From Actinomycetes bacterium (GTDB lineage Bacteria > Actinomycetota > Humimicrobiia > Humimicrobiales > Humimicrobiaceae), in the NCBI GenBank assembly GCA_030609215.1, contig JAUWCR010000008.1, forward strand, positions 1 through 14,087: DNA of 14,087 nt, read 5' to 3'. Shown piece after piece: positions 1 to 6,787 of this stretch. Position numbers and translations under genes: made by a program. The number at the start of each line of letters is the position of its first letter. Positions within the stretch are counted from its first letter, which is position 1. The notes under the pieces were generated by a model. The model saw only the letters and a program-made list of their open reading frames with translations, made no database searches and was not told the DNA's origin.

Positions 1-951
1 TTTATTATTTGAAACTGAAAACCCGAATCTCTCTATTAATATACTATTACACTTAGGGCAATAGGTGTTTTCATATGAGCTTCCTGGAATATTTCCTCCG
101 TAGACATATTTTAATCCCGCACTTTTTCCTATATCAATGGCAATTTTTATCTGTTCAACACTTGTAGGAGGTATATCAGATTTATACTGGGGATAATAAG
201 CACTGATATGCCACGGTATGCCCTTATCAATCGCTGCTAAAAATTTTGTTATTTCCTGTAATTCACTTTTGGAGTCATTAATTCCCGGTATTATTAGAGT
301 TGTAACCTCAACCCATATACCCAGCTTTTTCATTAAAATAATATTATTTAGAACAGGCTTTAACCTCCCCCCCATTTTCCGTTTATAGGTTTCTTCTGAA
401 AAACTCTTTAAATCTACATTTGCTGCATCCAGATATGGTTCCATCATCATTATACATTCTTTGGTCATAAACCCATTGGTTACAAAAACATTTTTTAAGC
501 CCTTTTCACTTGCCAGTTTAGCAGTATCATAAGCATATTCAAAAAAGACAGTCGGTTCGGTATAGGTATATGAAATGCTTTTATCACCATTAGCCAGGGC
601 ATGGTTTATTAATTCTTCAGGTGAGACATCCCTACCCTCTATCCTATCCAAATCAGATGGGCTTTGAGAAATATTATAATTCTGGCAAAAAAAACATTTA
701 AAATTACATCCAACTGTTGCTACTGACAAGGAGTATGTGCCAGGTAAAAAGTGAAATAATGGTTTTTTCTCAATCGGATCAGAATTTTCAGCAATTAATT
801 TCCCGTATACCAGGGAGTATAATGTTCCACCAATATTTTTCCTGACACAGCATTTACCTTTATTTTGATCTTTAATAAGACACCTGTGGTTGCAAAGATC
901 GCATCTTACCTTTTTATCATCAAGTTTTTTATATAGATATGCTTCTTTCAT
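1..951 (-). CDS. amrS: AmmeMemoRadiSam system radical SAM enzyme (AmrS), 3' end cut by window
   Basis: Reading the minus strand from 951 to the window edge gives 317 residues with no stop, so the C-terminus lies outside. A radical SAM cluster motif CNFKCFFC (C82, C86, C89, the CxxxCxxC spacing) should bind a 4Fe-4S cluster and S-adenosylmethionine. An N-terminal cysteine-rich segment (C17, C20, C24, C34, C35; CDLCNHRC) followed by GGTLYSLVYG is typical of the AmrS/PflA-like family, as are TEPTVFFEY (131-139), NVDLKSF (178-184) and WHISAYYPQY (247-256). A further CPKC (298-301) lies near the end. AmrS homologues are usually slightly longer, so perhaps 20-30 residues are missing. The start at 951 is supported by an in-frame TAG 27 bp upstream and a weak GGA about 8 nt before ATG. 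AmrS usually belongs with AmrA and AmrB proteins of unknown substrate; neither is visible here. The family assignment is firm, the biological reaction is not known. Confidence 0.9.
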   Translation of the reverse strand, partial: MKEAYLYKKLDDKKVRCDLCNHRCLIKDQNKGKCCVRKNIGGTLYSLVYGKLIAENSDPIEKKPLFHFLPGTYSLSVATVGCNFKCFFCQNYNISQSPSDLDRIEGRDVSPEELINHALANGDKSISYTYTEPTVFFEYAYDTAKLASEKGLKNVFVTNGFMTKECIMMMEPYLDAANVDLKSFSEETYKRKMGGRLKPVLNNIILMKKLGIWVEVTTLIIPGINDSKSELQEITKFLAAIDKGIPWHISAYYPQYKSDIPPTSVEQIKIAIDIGKSAGLKYVYGGNIPGSSYENTYCPKCNSILIERFGFSVSNNK

Positions 952-988
952 CTTTTTATCCAGGTTTTTTAAATATTCCTAATATGTA

Positions 989-1017
989 ATTATATAACCT
1001 GGATTGATAATAATAAA
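989..1017 (-). promoter_or_regulatory. possible promoter for the amrS-like gene
   Basis: On the minus strand a perfect TATAAT (989-994) lies 38 bp upstream of the predicted start at 951. At 17-bp spacing the -35 box would be TTTATT (1012-1017), a poor match to TTGACA. The region is AT-rich, so chance matches are likely. Confidence 0.3.
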
Positions 1018-1081
1018 CTAAAAAAGAATTTTATTCATTTTTAATGTATACTTTTATTACATAATTATTACAATATTAAAA

Positions 1082-1528
1082 GGGAGATAATGATATACCT
1101 CATATAATAGTTAAATTATTTCCTGGAAGGACAGAAGTTCAGAAAAAACAATTAACCAGTGAAATTGTAAAAGCAATAAAAACAAGTATCGATGTCCCTG
1201 ACAGTTCCATTTCTGTGTCTATTGAAGAAGTACCAGAAGAAAAGTGGGGTGAAGAAGTTTACGAACCTGATATCCCGACTTCCGCACTTTTCAAGGTTCC
1301 AAAACATAAAACCCCACCATATAAGAGTGCAGAAGCTTAAAACCCAATGTAGTGCCATAGAAATTTTAAAAATCCAGTGTTTATGAGGGTTTAAGTACGG
1401 AAGTCGGGAAATATATTAATAGAGGTGATATTACAGCACTTACTCAGGAAGCAGCCTCAATATCAGAAATTCCCTATGTTATGGACCTTGACAGGGAAGA
1501 AGTTGATAAAATACTAAATTCAGATTAG
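1082..1528 (+). pseudogene. broken 4-oxalocrotonate tautomerase-family gene (ATA in place of start codon, interrupted by small element)
   Basis: From 1098 the plus strand encodes PHIIVKLFPGRTEVQKKQL and then DSSISVSIEEVPEEKWGEEVYEPD, which matches the N-terminal Pro, strand and helix pattern of PptA-type tautomerases; the N-terminal proline (codon 1098-1100) is the family's catalytic base. The codon before it (1095-1097) is ATA, with GGGAG at 1082-1086 only 8 nt upstream, so an ATG-to-ATA change at 1097 is the simplest reading. No ATG, GTG or TTG lies in frame between the upstream TAA (1077) and that codon. The frame then runs into an inserted inverted-repeat element and stops at 1338-1340. 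After the element a reading frame (KYINRGDITALTQEAAS...) continues to TAG at 1526-1528. Removing 1273-1409 joins both frames. The distal part does not resemble the usual tautomerase C-terminus, so its origin is uncertain. The stop abuts the convergent stop of the next gene with no gap. Confidence 0.7.
1273..1409. mobile_element. 137-bp MITE-like element with 17-bp terminal inverted repeats
   Basis: The left end TCCCGACTTCCGCACTT (1273-1289) is the reverse complement of the right end AAGTACGGAAGTCGGGA (1393-1409) except for one base. A nested inverted repeat lies inside: CTTAAAACCC near 1336-1345 against GGGTTTAAG at 1387-1395, differing by one base. The element has no coding capacity. Excision of 137 bp restores one continuous reading frame across the tautomerase gene, supporting insertion into that gene. 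A clean target-site duplication is not evident; ATAT occurs at 1270-1273 and 1411-1414, but this is ordinary AT-rich sequence. No second copy lies in this window. It could instead be a structured intergenic repeat moved by a transposase encoded elsewhere. Confidence 0.55.
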
Positions 1529-2851
1529 TTATTTTTTTACTTCCAGAAATCTTAATGCTGCCTGTACAATAATATCTCCAGACCTGGCAGTAAGCATTGA
1601 TATGCCTGCCTCATAGTCTCCTTTGCTGTAGGCTTCTTCTGTACATGCATATCCGGGAAGGCAGCCATTAGCAAGTGCAATAACAAAAGTTTTTTCAAAT
1701 GGAGACCTTTTTTGTATATTTAGTCCAAACTCAACAAATATTTCTCCAGGTACTGCTACAATTCTACTATCTCCAATACCAATAACCTGAATTTCTGCTG
1801 GAAGTTCATTAACCTCAAGTTCAAGATCAATTCCTTTATTTTTTAACTTTATATACCCAAGTTTACACTCTGCTCCAAGATTTTTAAGATTAGCATTTTG
1901 AATTTCAATATAAGAAGCATTCCCTTGCCTTAGCTTCCCTAATCTCTTTTTTGTTTCAGCCACCTCTGCTTCAGCAGCTTCCTCAGTAGGAAGTTTCCTT
2001 AGCTCGATACCAGTTTCAGTTGATTTTACAATAAGAGGCACATCTGAGGTAAGCTTCATAGAATTTAAAATGCTATCTGCAACCCTGCCTATCTCAAATC
2101 CTATTCTTTCTGCTTCCTTAAAAGTCTGTCCTTTTCTAAAATACCTTGTACTCTGGTCTCCCGAAGTACCCTGAGCAAATAGAAATATCATTTCTGGCTT
2201 GGTTTTAGCTAAGTACCTTCGAATATAGCTTGGATAATCAGCTGTAACTACTGTGCTTTCTTCATGAATTACTGTTGGATGCAGACTATATTTTACAAGA
2301 GCCGCTCTCCAGTTATCTTTTTTATCCTTTATACCGATAGTCCATACTTCAGGATCTGCAGGTCCATCAGGGTCTCTTCTGTTTCCACCAATACCCTTCT
2401 CCTTTCCACATATTCCTTTTTCTATACCAATTTTAGCCTCAAAGGCATTACTGCACGCATTGGTTATAAGATCTACTAATTTATCTTTAAGGCTTAAAAC
2501 ATAGCCCATATCAGGTTTTAATCCTCTTTCCAGCCCTTCAAGATCAAGTCTTCCTGATGCCCAGGGACCTGAATGAGTATGAGAACAGGAAATCATTATA
2601 TTTCCTGCTGGTATGTTTACCTTAGAAGAAACTCTTTCTCTTACTTCTTTAACATAAACTTTAGAAAAGAAAAGAATATCCATGCAGACTATTGCTAATT
2701 TTGTAATACCATCATCCAGAAAAATACAGCTTGCATAAAGCGGATCATGAATCCCCGTATTATGCCTAAGGTAATGAGGATAGCCAGCGAGTTCAATTCC
2801 TTTCTTTGGGGAGATATCAACAATTGATGCCCCTGCTTTAAGTAAGCTCAT
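1529..2851 (-). CDS. short neutral/alkaline ceramidase-like amidohydrolase
   Basis: The 440-residue protein aligns by motif with the N-terminal catalytic domain of neutral ceramidases, zinc enzymes that hydrolyse N-acyl amide bonds. Visible are KAGASIVDISP (5-15, the family's opening strand), SCSHTHSGP (88-96, zinc His at 91 or 93), H191 in LHPTVI, GTSGDQSTR (228-236) matching the GDVSPN amidase box with the catalytic serine retained at S234, VPGEIFVEFG (367-376, candidate zinc Glu370) and LPGYACTEEAYSKGDYEAG (398-416, candidate Tyr401). Known ceramidases are about 650 residues or more and carry a C-terminal Ig-like domain and a signal peptide; both are missing here, so it is probably cytoplasmic. 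The start has GGGAAGGGA upstream. It follows the kinase gene after 221 bp and may close the operon or be transcribed separately. The substrate is unlikely to be ceramide; an N-acylated sugar is an inference from the neighbours. Confidence 0.75.
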   Translation of the reverse strand: MSLLKAGASIVDISPKKGIELAGYPHYLRHNTGIHDPLYASCIFLDDGITKLAIVCMDILFFSKVYVKEVRERVSSKVNIPAGNIMISCSHTHSGPWASGRLDLEGLERGLKPDMGYVLSLKDKLVDLITNACSNAFEAKIGIEKGICGKEKGIGGNRRDPDGPADPEVWTIGIKDKKDNWRAALVKYSLHPTVIHEESTVVTADYPSYIRRYLAKTKPEMIFLFAQGTSGDQSTRYFRKGQTFKEAERIGFEIGRVADSILNSMKLTSDVPLIVKSTETGIELRKLPTEEAAEAEVAETKKRLGKLRQGNASYIEIQNANLKNLGAECKLGYIKLKNKGIDLELEVNELPAEIQVIGIGDSRIVAVPGEIFVEFGLNIQKRSPFEKTFVIALANGCLPGYACTEEAYSKGDYEAGISMLTARSGDIIVQAALRFLEVKK

Positions 2852-3013
2852 AGTAAATTTCCCTTCCCTTAACAGCTATATTTGGTTTTTATCAATATTT
2901 TATTAGCATAAATTTCTTTCCAGTATGAATAGATATAAATGAAAGAATTTTTAATGGTTTATGATGATATAGGAACTTTTTAATTTTTATAATGATCATC
3001 ATTTTATCCCTAA

Positions 3014-3047
3014 CTTTCATTATAATGAAAGATTAGTTTAAGACCAA
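3014..3047 (-). promoter_or_regulatory. candidate promoter with an 18-bp perfect palindrome over the -10 box
   Basis: CTTTCATTATAATGAAAG (3014-3031) is a perfect 18-bp palindrome. It contains TATAAT on the minus strand at 3019-3024, with TTGGTC (3042-3047) 17 bp upstream as a half-matching -35 box. This would serve the ceramidase-like gene, leaving a leader of about 160 nt. The palindrome covers the -10 box, where a dimeric repressor could block polymerase. It is not followed by a T-run on the minus strand, so it does not look like a terminator for the kinase gene. Palindromes are more likely by chance in AT-rich DNA, but 18 perfect bases is still notable. Confidence 0.4.
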
Positions 3048-3072
3048 TACTAATAAAGATTTCTTTTAATAT

Positions 3073-4551
3073 TTAACCAATATTTAAATCGCAGTAAATC
3101 TTTCCTATTTTATCTACTACTTTAATATATTTATCTATATGTTTTTTATAGAAATTAACTCTTTCCTTCTGTGGGTATACTTCTTCATCAATTGAAATAA
3201 TATTATCTTTTATTAGCTGCTTATAACCTTCCTTAAAATTACTGCCGTATTTTGCAACAAGAAAGCTGCCTATTATCTCAAAGGGAACTTCCTTCATAAC
3301 CAGATATTTTAGGTTTAAAATATTTGATTTAATACTGTTCCATATACTGTTCTTTGAACCTCCTCCAATAACTTTTATTTCTCTAATAGAATCTTCTCTT
3401 AGGGCGTTTAATTCTTTTACCCAATTTAGAACATAACTTAACTCATACCCAATTGACTCTAGAAGTGAAATATAAAAACTATCCAGATCATGATGCCATT
3501 TTATTCCCACCCAGGTTCCTTCATAATATGGCTGGGAAGGGCTTGATCTGCCTCCAATATGTGGAATAAAGTACAGGCCATCAGTATCTTTTATTTGGAC
3601 AGGATTCTTTTTATCATCATAGCTAAATTTTTCCTTAAACCAGCTGTATACATAACCACCAACTGCTACAACAGCCAGGTGGTAATAAATATCATCAATT
3701 CCTGAGAATATGGAAGCCAGTATCCTGTTTTTATAGTCAGCAATAAAACTATCAGTACAGTAGCCAAGTACTGTATAAGTACCTGCAACATCAACCAGAT
3801 CATTTTTATCCAGTATTCCAGCACCTATAAAGCCTGCTATCTGGTCTCCTATTCCAACAAGTACCTTTATATCTTCTTCTGTACCAAATCTATTTTTATC
3901 TATATATCCAACACATTCAAATGGCCTTAATATGTGAGGCAATCTATTTATATCAATACCCAGCTCGCTGCATATTTTTCTGTTCCATCTGCCTTTTTCT
4001 ATATCTGCAAGTCCGCTCATAGTAAGGACACTGTAGTCAATAAAAGCATCGTCTCCTGAAAGATTACATATCCTGCCGGCTACATAAGTAGTTAAATTAA
4101 TAAATTTATAAATCTTTTTGTAATCTTTTGGGAAATTTTCCTTTATCCATTTCATTTTAGCTGCCATAAAGGGCACTCCTCCTGAAGATTCCCTTATCTC
4201 ACCGCCCATGCTACCTTCTATTTCAGACAGATAGCTGTTTGCTCTTGTATCTACTGAGTATGTCCACGGAAATACTACTTCCCAGTTCATGTCAATCCCT
4301 AATATCCCTGCCATCTGTCCGCTACAGATAAGACTTTCAGCTTTACTGAGATGTGAAGGGTACCTTTTTTTAATCTCTTTAATCTCACTTACAACTGTAT
4401 TAAAATATTCTTCAGGCTTTTGATATACACCTTCATCATCACTATAAGTTTTTGCTTTTTCTTCTGAAGAATAAATGATATTCCCATCATAACTTATTAG
4501 AGCAGATTTAATCTTAGTAGTACCTAAATCAAAGCATAAAAAATTTCCCAT
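3073..4551 (-). CDS. FGGY-family carbohydrate kinase
   Basis: This 492-residue protein has the normal FGGY length and landmarks of ATP-dependent sugar kinases such as xylulokinase and gluconokinase. The N-terminal phosphate loop is CFDLGTTKIKSAL (6-18). SGQMAGIL (77-84) and WTYSVDTRA (96-104) lie in the first actin-like domain. GIGDQIAGFIGAG (233-245) holds the probable catalytic base D236, DVAGTYT (254-260) follows, and KVIGGGSKNSIWNSI (393-407) is the adenine-binding loop. It should phosphorylate a sugar in the cytoplasm. The substrate cannot be read from sequence. Its place directly after NagA and NagB homologues (29-bp gap) suggests an amino sugar or N-acetylamino sugar, which would be unusual because known N-acetylglucosamine kinases belong to the ROK and BadF/BcrA groups. 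The ribosome site is weak (GAGA about 7 nt before ATG), which fits translation coupled to the upstream gene. Confidence 0.88.
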   Translation of the reverse strand: MGNFLCFDLGTTKIKSALISYDGNIIYSSEEKAKTYSDDEGVYQKPEEYFNTVVSEIKEIKKRYPSHLSKAESLICSGQMAGILGIDMNWEVVFPWTYSVDTRANSYLSEIEGSMGGEIRESSGGVPFMAAKMKWIKENFPKDYKKIYKFINLTTYVAGRICNLSGDDAFIDYSVLTMSGLADIEKGRWNRKICSELGIDINRLPHILRPFECVGYIDKNRFGTEEDIKVLVGIGDQIAGFIGAGILDKNDLVDVAGTYTVLGYCTDSFIADYKNRILASIFSGIDDIYYHLAVVAVGGYVYSWFKEKFSYDDKKNPVQIKDTDGLYFIPHIGGRSSPSQPYYEGTWVGIKWHHDLDSFYISLLESIGYELSYVLNWVKELNALREDSIREIKVIGGGSKNSIWNSIKSNILNLKYLVMKEVPFEIIGSFLVAKYGSNFKEGYKQLIKDNIISIDEEVYPQKERVNFYKKHIDKYIKVVDKIGKIYCDLNIG

Positions 4552-4580
4552 AATTTATCTCAAAAGTAAAAAACAGATAA

Positions 4581-5513
4581 TTAATATCCTTTTCCCCAAT
4601 CAGGTTCTATATCCTGCGCAATAGTTTCTGATACATAAACATCTGTTTTTAATGTTTGTAAGATTGAAGTTGGTACCAATGGAGTAACTTCCCCATGTAA
4701 ACAAAGTCTTGTTATAAATCTTTGCCATGATACCCTGGTATTATTTACAGTAAGAGAGTGCATATCCATTCTGTATTTTGCATTTATTACCTCTTTTGGA
4801 CCAATAGTTGCAGCCTTTGGCGGCACCATTGCTAAATCACCGCTCATTCCAAAACTTCCATGAAGAGAATTTTGAGCTATTGTTAAAGGACTTAAAGTAA
4901 CTATCCTGGGTCCCATCTTTTTCCATTCTTCAAGAGAACCCTCAAATTCAGGAGCATCAGGTTCAATAAATGCAAGATGTCCTGTCCATCCTGGCCCACT
5001 GTAGCAGGCATCTGCACCCCCAAGGTCCTCAATCATCTTTCCATAATCTTTTAAATTTTTATTAGTAAAACCTATTATCTGATTTTCAGGTGGTCTTAAT
5101 TCCTTATCTATGCTGTAATAAAAATAGTTTTTAACTGCTCTCATAAAACCCTGAGGAAAAGACTCTGGAGCTATGTTTCCATCTTCATCGGCATATTCAT
5201 CCATATTAAATGTATGTAAATTTTTACAACTCACTCTAAATTTATTTATAAGATGGGCAACTTTTTTATAGCAGTGCGCAGGGTTGGGTAAAATTAATAC
5301 AAGCTTTCTCCCCTCATCAGATGCTTTTTTTATTCTGTAAAACATATCAGTAACCCAAATAAACTCAATCTCATCATCTCTTACCACTCTTATCTTATAA
5401 TTAGGATTATTGTGCTTTGTAATATCCTCTCTTTTTATTTTTCTAACTCTTTCTATAACTTCCTTATTCCTGTAAGGTATCCATTTGGATGGACTGTAAC
5501 TAAAACTTCCCAT
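4581..5513 (-). CDS. NagB-family glucosamine-6-phosphate isomerase/deaminase homologue, divergent active site
   Basis: The frame is open from an ATG at 5525, but ATG at 5513 is the better start: GGAGG ends 5 nt before it, whereas nothing like a ribosome site precedes the first ATG. This gives 310 residues against about 266 for E. coli NagB, with an N-terminal extension of about 30-40 residues. Family marks are FNMDEYADEDG (102-112; D105 aligns with catalytic Asp72 of NagB), GPGWTGHLAFIEPDAP (173-188) matching the G-x-G-x-D-G-H-I-A-F-N-E-P loop, and MVPPKAATIGPKEV (229-242). In the loop His179 and Glu184 are kept but Thr177 replaces the Asp141 of the Asp-His-Glu catalytic triad. NagB converts glucosamine-6-phosphate to fructose-6-phosphate and ammonia. 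This protein may deaminate or only isomerise a related sugar phosphate. It lies between nagA (34-bp gap) and the kinase gene. Confidence 0.8.
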   Translation of the reverse strand: MGSFSYSPSKWIPYRNKEVIERVRKIKREDITKHNNPNYKIRVVRDDEIEFIWVTDMFYRIKKASDEGRKLVLILPNPAHCYKKVAHLINKFRVSCKNLHTFNMDEYADEDGNIAPESFPQGFMRAVKNYFYYSIDKELRPPENQIIGFTNKNLKDYGKMIEDLGGADACYSGPGWTGHLAFIEPDAPEFEGSLEEWKKMGPRIVTLSPLTIAQNSLHGSFGMSGDLAMVPPKAATIGPKEVINAKYRMDMHSLTVNNTRVSWQRFITRLCLHGEVTPLVPTSILQTLKTDVYVSETIAQDIEPDWGKGY

Positions 5514-5547
5514 TTTTACCTCCATATTTCAACAACTTAGTTTTATA

Positions 5548-6750
5548 TTAATCATCATCTAATGCCAATTTACCTTCAATGAAAACTTTCTTAATTTCAA
5601 AATTTTTATCAAAAACTACCAAGTCTGCATCTTTTCCAACCTCTATACTTCCTTTCCTATACGAAATTCCAAGAGAGGAAGCAGGATTATAGCTTGCCAT
5701 CTGAATTGCTTCATTTAATGTTGCCGATGTATTTTTAAAAAAAGTCATAACTGCCTTATTTAAAGGCACAACGCTCCCAGCTAACCCACCGTCTTCAAGT
5801 CTTGCGACATCTGAGTTTTCTTCTAAAGTTAAATTACTTACCCCAATTTTATATTTTCCAGGTGCTAACCCGCTGACACTTAATGAATCTGTAATGATTA
5901 TTATATTGTCCTTTCCTTTTGTCCTATAAATAATTTCCATTATTGCAGGATTGACATGTGTTAGCTCACCAATTACTTCTAATTTTAGCTCATCTTTTAC
6001 TAGCACATACCCTTCCAGACCAGGGTGCCTTACACCTGGTTCAGAAAACCTCATTTCTCCCATAGCATTAAATGCATGGGTAACATGACTTAAACCCTTA
6101 TTAATTGCTAAATCTAAATCTTCCATGGAAGCATCCGAATGACCTGCGGAAGATATTATCCCGTAGCTTGATAAAAATTCTACAATTTCCAAACAGCCTT
6201 CTAATTCCGGAGCTAAGGTCATTATCTTTAGTAAACCTCCTGATTTTTTTATAATCTCTTTACATTCACTTACATCAGGCTTTCTTAAATATTTCAGAAT
6301 CTGGGCGCCTTTATACTTTTCGCTAAGGTAATTTCCTTCAATATGAACTCCTAAAACTTTTGGTAATAGCAAATCTTTGCCAGACTTATTAAAATTTTTA
6401 ATTGATTCAAAAGATTCGTAAATCAATCCAAGTGGTGAAGACATCAGTGTAGCTAAATATCCGGTAACTCCCTGTCTTAGTTTATACTTTGAAATTACCT
6501 CAATTTCTCCACCCAAACAATCCTCGCCACCGCCTCCATGTGTATGGATATCTATAAGCCCTGGAGCTAAAAAATATTTCCCTTCCAAATCTAAAATTTT
6601 AAATTTTTTTACATCAGGTATCAAAATATTCTTTTTAACTATCCGCGCAATCTTTCCATCTTCAACAAATAAATTATATCCTTCTATTGTTCTAAAAGGA
6701 GTTATTATAATTGCATTTTTTAACAGGTAGTTATTATTTATATTTTTCAT
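5548..6750 (-). CDS. nagA: N-acetylglucosamine-6-phosphate deacetylase
   Basis: The 400-residue protein is a metal-dependent amidohydrolase that should remove the acetyl group from an N-acetylhexosamine 6-phosphate in the cytoplasm. Visible are LAPGLIDIHTHGGGGED (61-77; metal-site His69 and His71), GVHIEGNYL (134-142; metal Glu138), SAGHSDAS (201-208; His204), VTHAFNAMG (223-231; His225), IITDSLSVSG (285-294; catalytic Asp288) and MASYNPASSLG (351-361) near the end. Length fits the family. Two stretches depart from E. coli NagA: EGPW...KGTH becomes EGNY...KGAQ, and ADGLHV becomes GELTHV, although the substrate-contacting His265 is kept. This could mean a different N-acetylhexosamine. GGAG lies about 8 nt before ATG. 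It sits 37 bp after the ABC ATPase gene and directly before the NagB homologue, the standard NagA-NagB pairing. Confidence 0.88.
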   Translation of the reverse strand: MKNINNNYLLKNAIIITPFRTIEGYNLFVEDGKIARIVKKNILIPDVKKFKILDLEGKYFLAPGLIDIHTHGGGGEDCLGGEIEVISKYKLRQGVTGYLATLMSSPLGLIYESFESIKNFNKSGKDLLLPKVLGVHIEGNYLSEKYKGAQILKYLRKPDVSECKEIIKKSGGLLKIMTLAPELEGCLEIVEFLSSYGIISSAGHSDASMEDLDLAINKGLSHVTHAFNAMGEMRFSEPGVRHPGLEGYVLVKDELKLEVIGELTHVNPAIMEIIYRTKGKDNIIIITDSLSVSGLAPGKYKIGVSNLTLEENSDVARLEDGGLAGSVVPLNKAVMTFFKNTSATLNEAIQMASYNPASSLGISYRKGSIEVGKDADLVVFDKNFEIKKVFIEGKLALDDD

Positions 6751-6787
6751 AAACTAGCTCCAAAAAAGTGATTTCAAAGCATCTATC

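Noticed and set aside
1152..1386. Short open frames on both strands across the tautomerase region
   Set aside because: They are shadows of the broken tautomerase frame and the inserted element; no ribosome site or family resemblance.
2961..3002. ATGATGAT...ATCATCAT inverted repeat as a terminator
   Set aside because: Arms are only 8 AT-rich base pairs with a 26-nt loop and no following T-run; too weak to call.
3073..4551. Naming the kinase xylulokinase or gluconokinase
   Set aside because: Only superfamily motifs are visible and the neighbours include no pentose or gluconate pathway genes.
5514..5525. Upstream ATG at 5525 as the start of the NagB-family protein
   Set aside because: This ATG lacks a ribosome site and its next bases form GGAGG placed 5 nt before the ATG at 5513, which is the better start.
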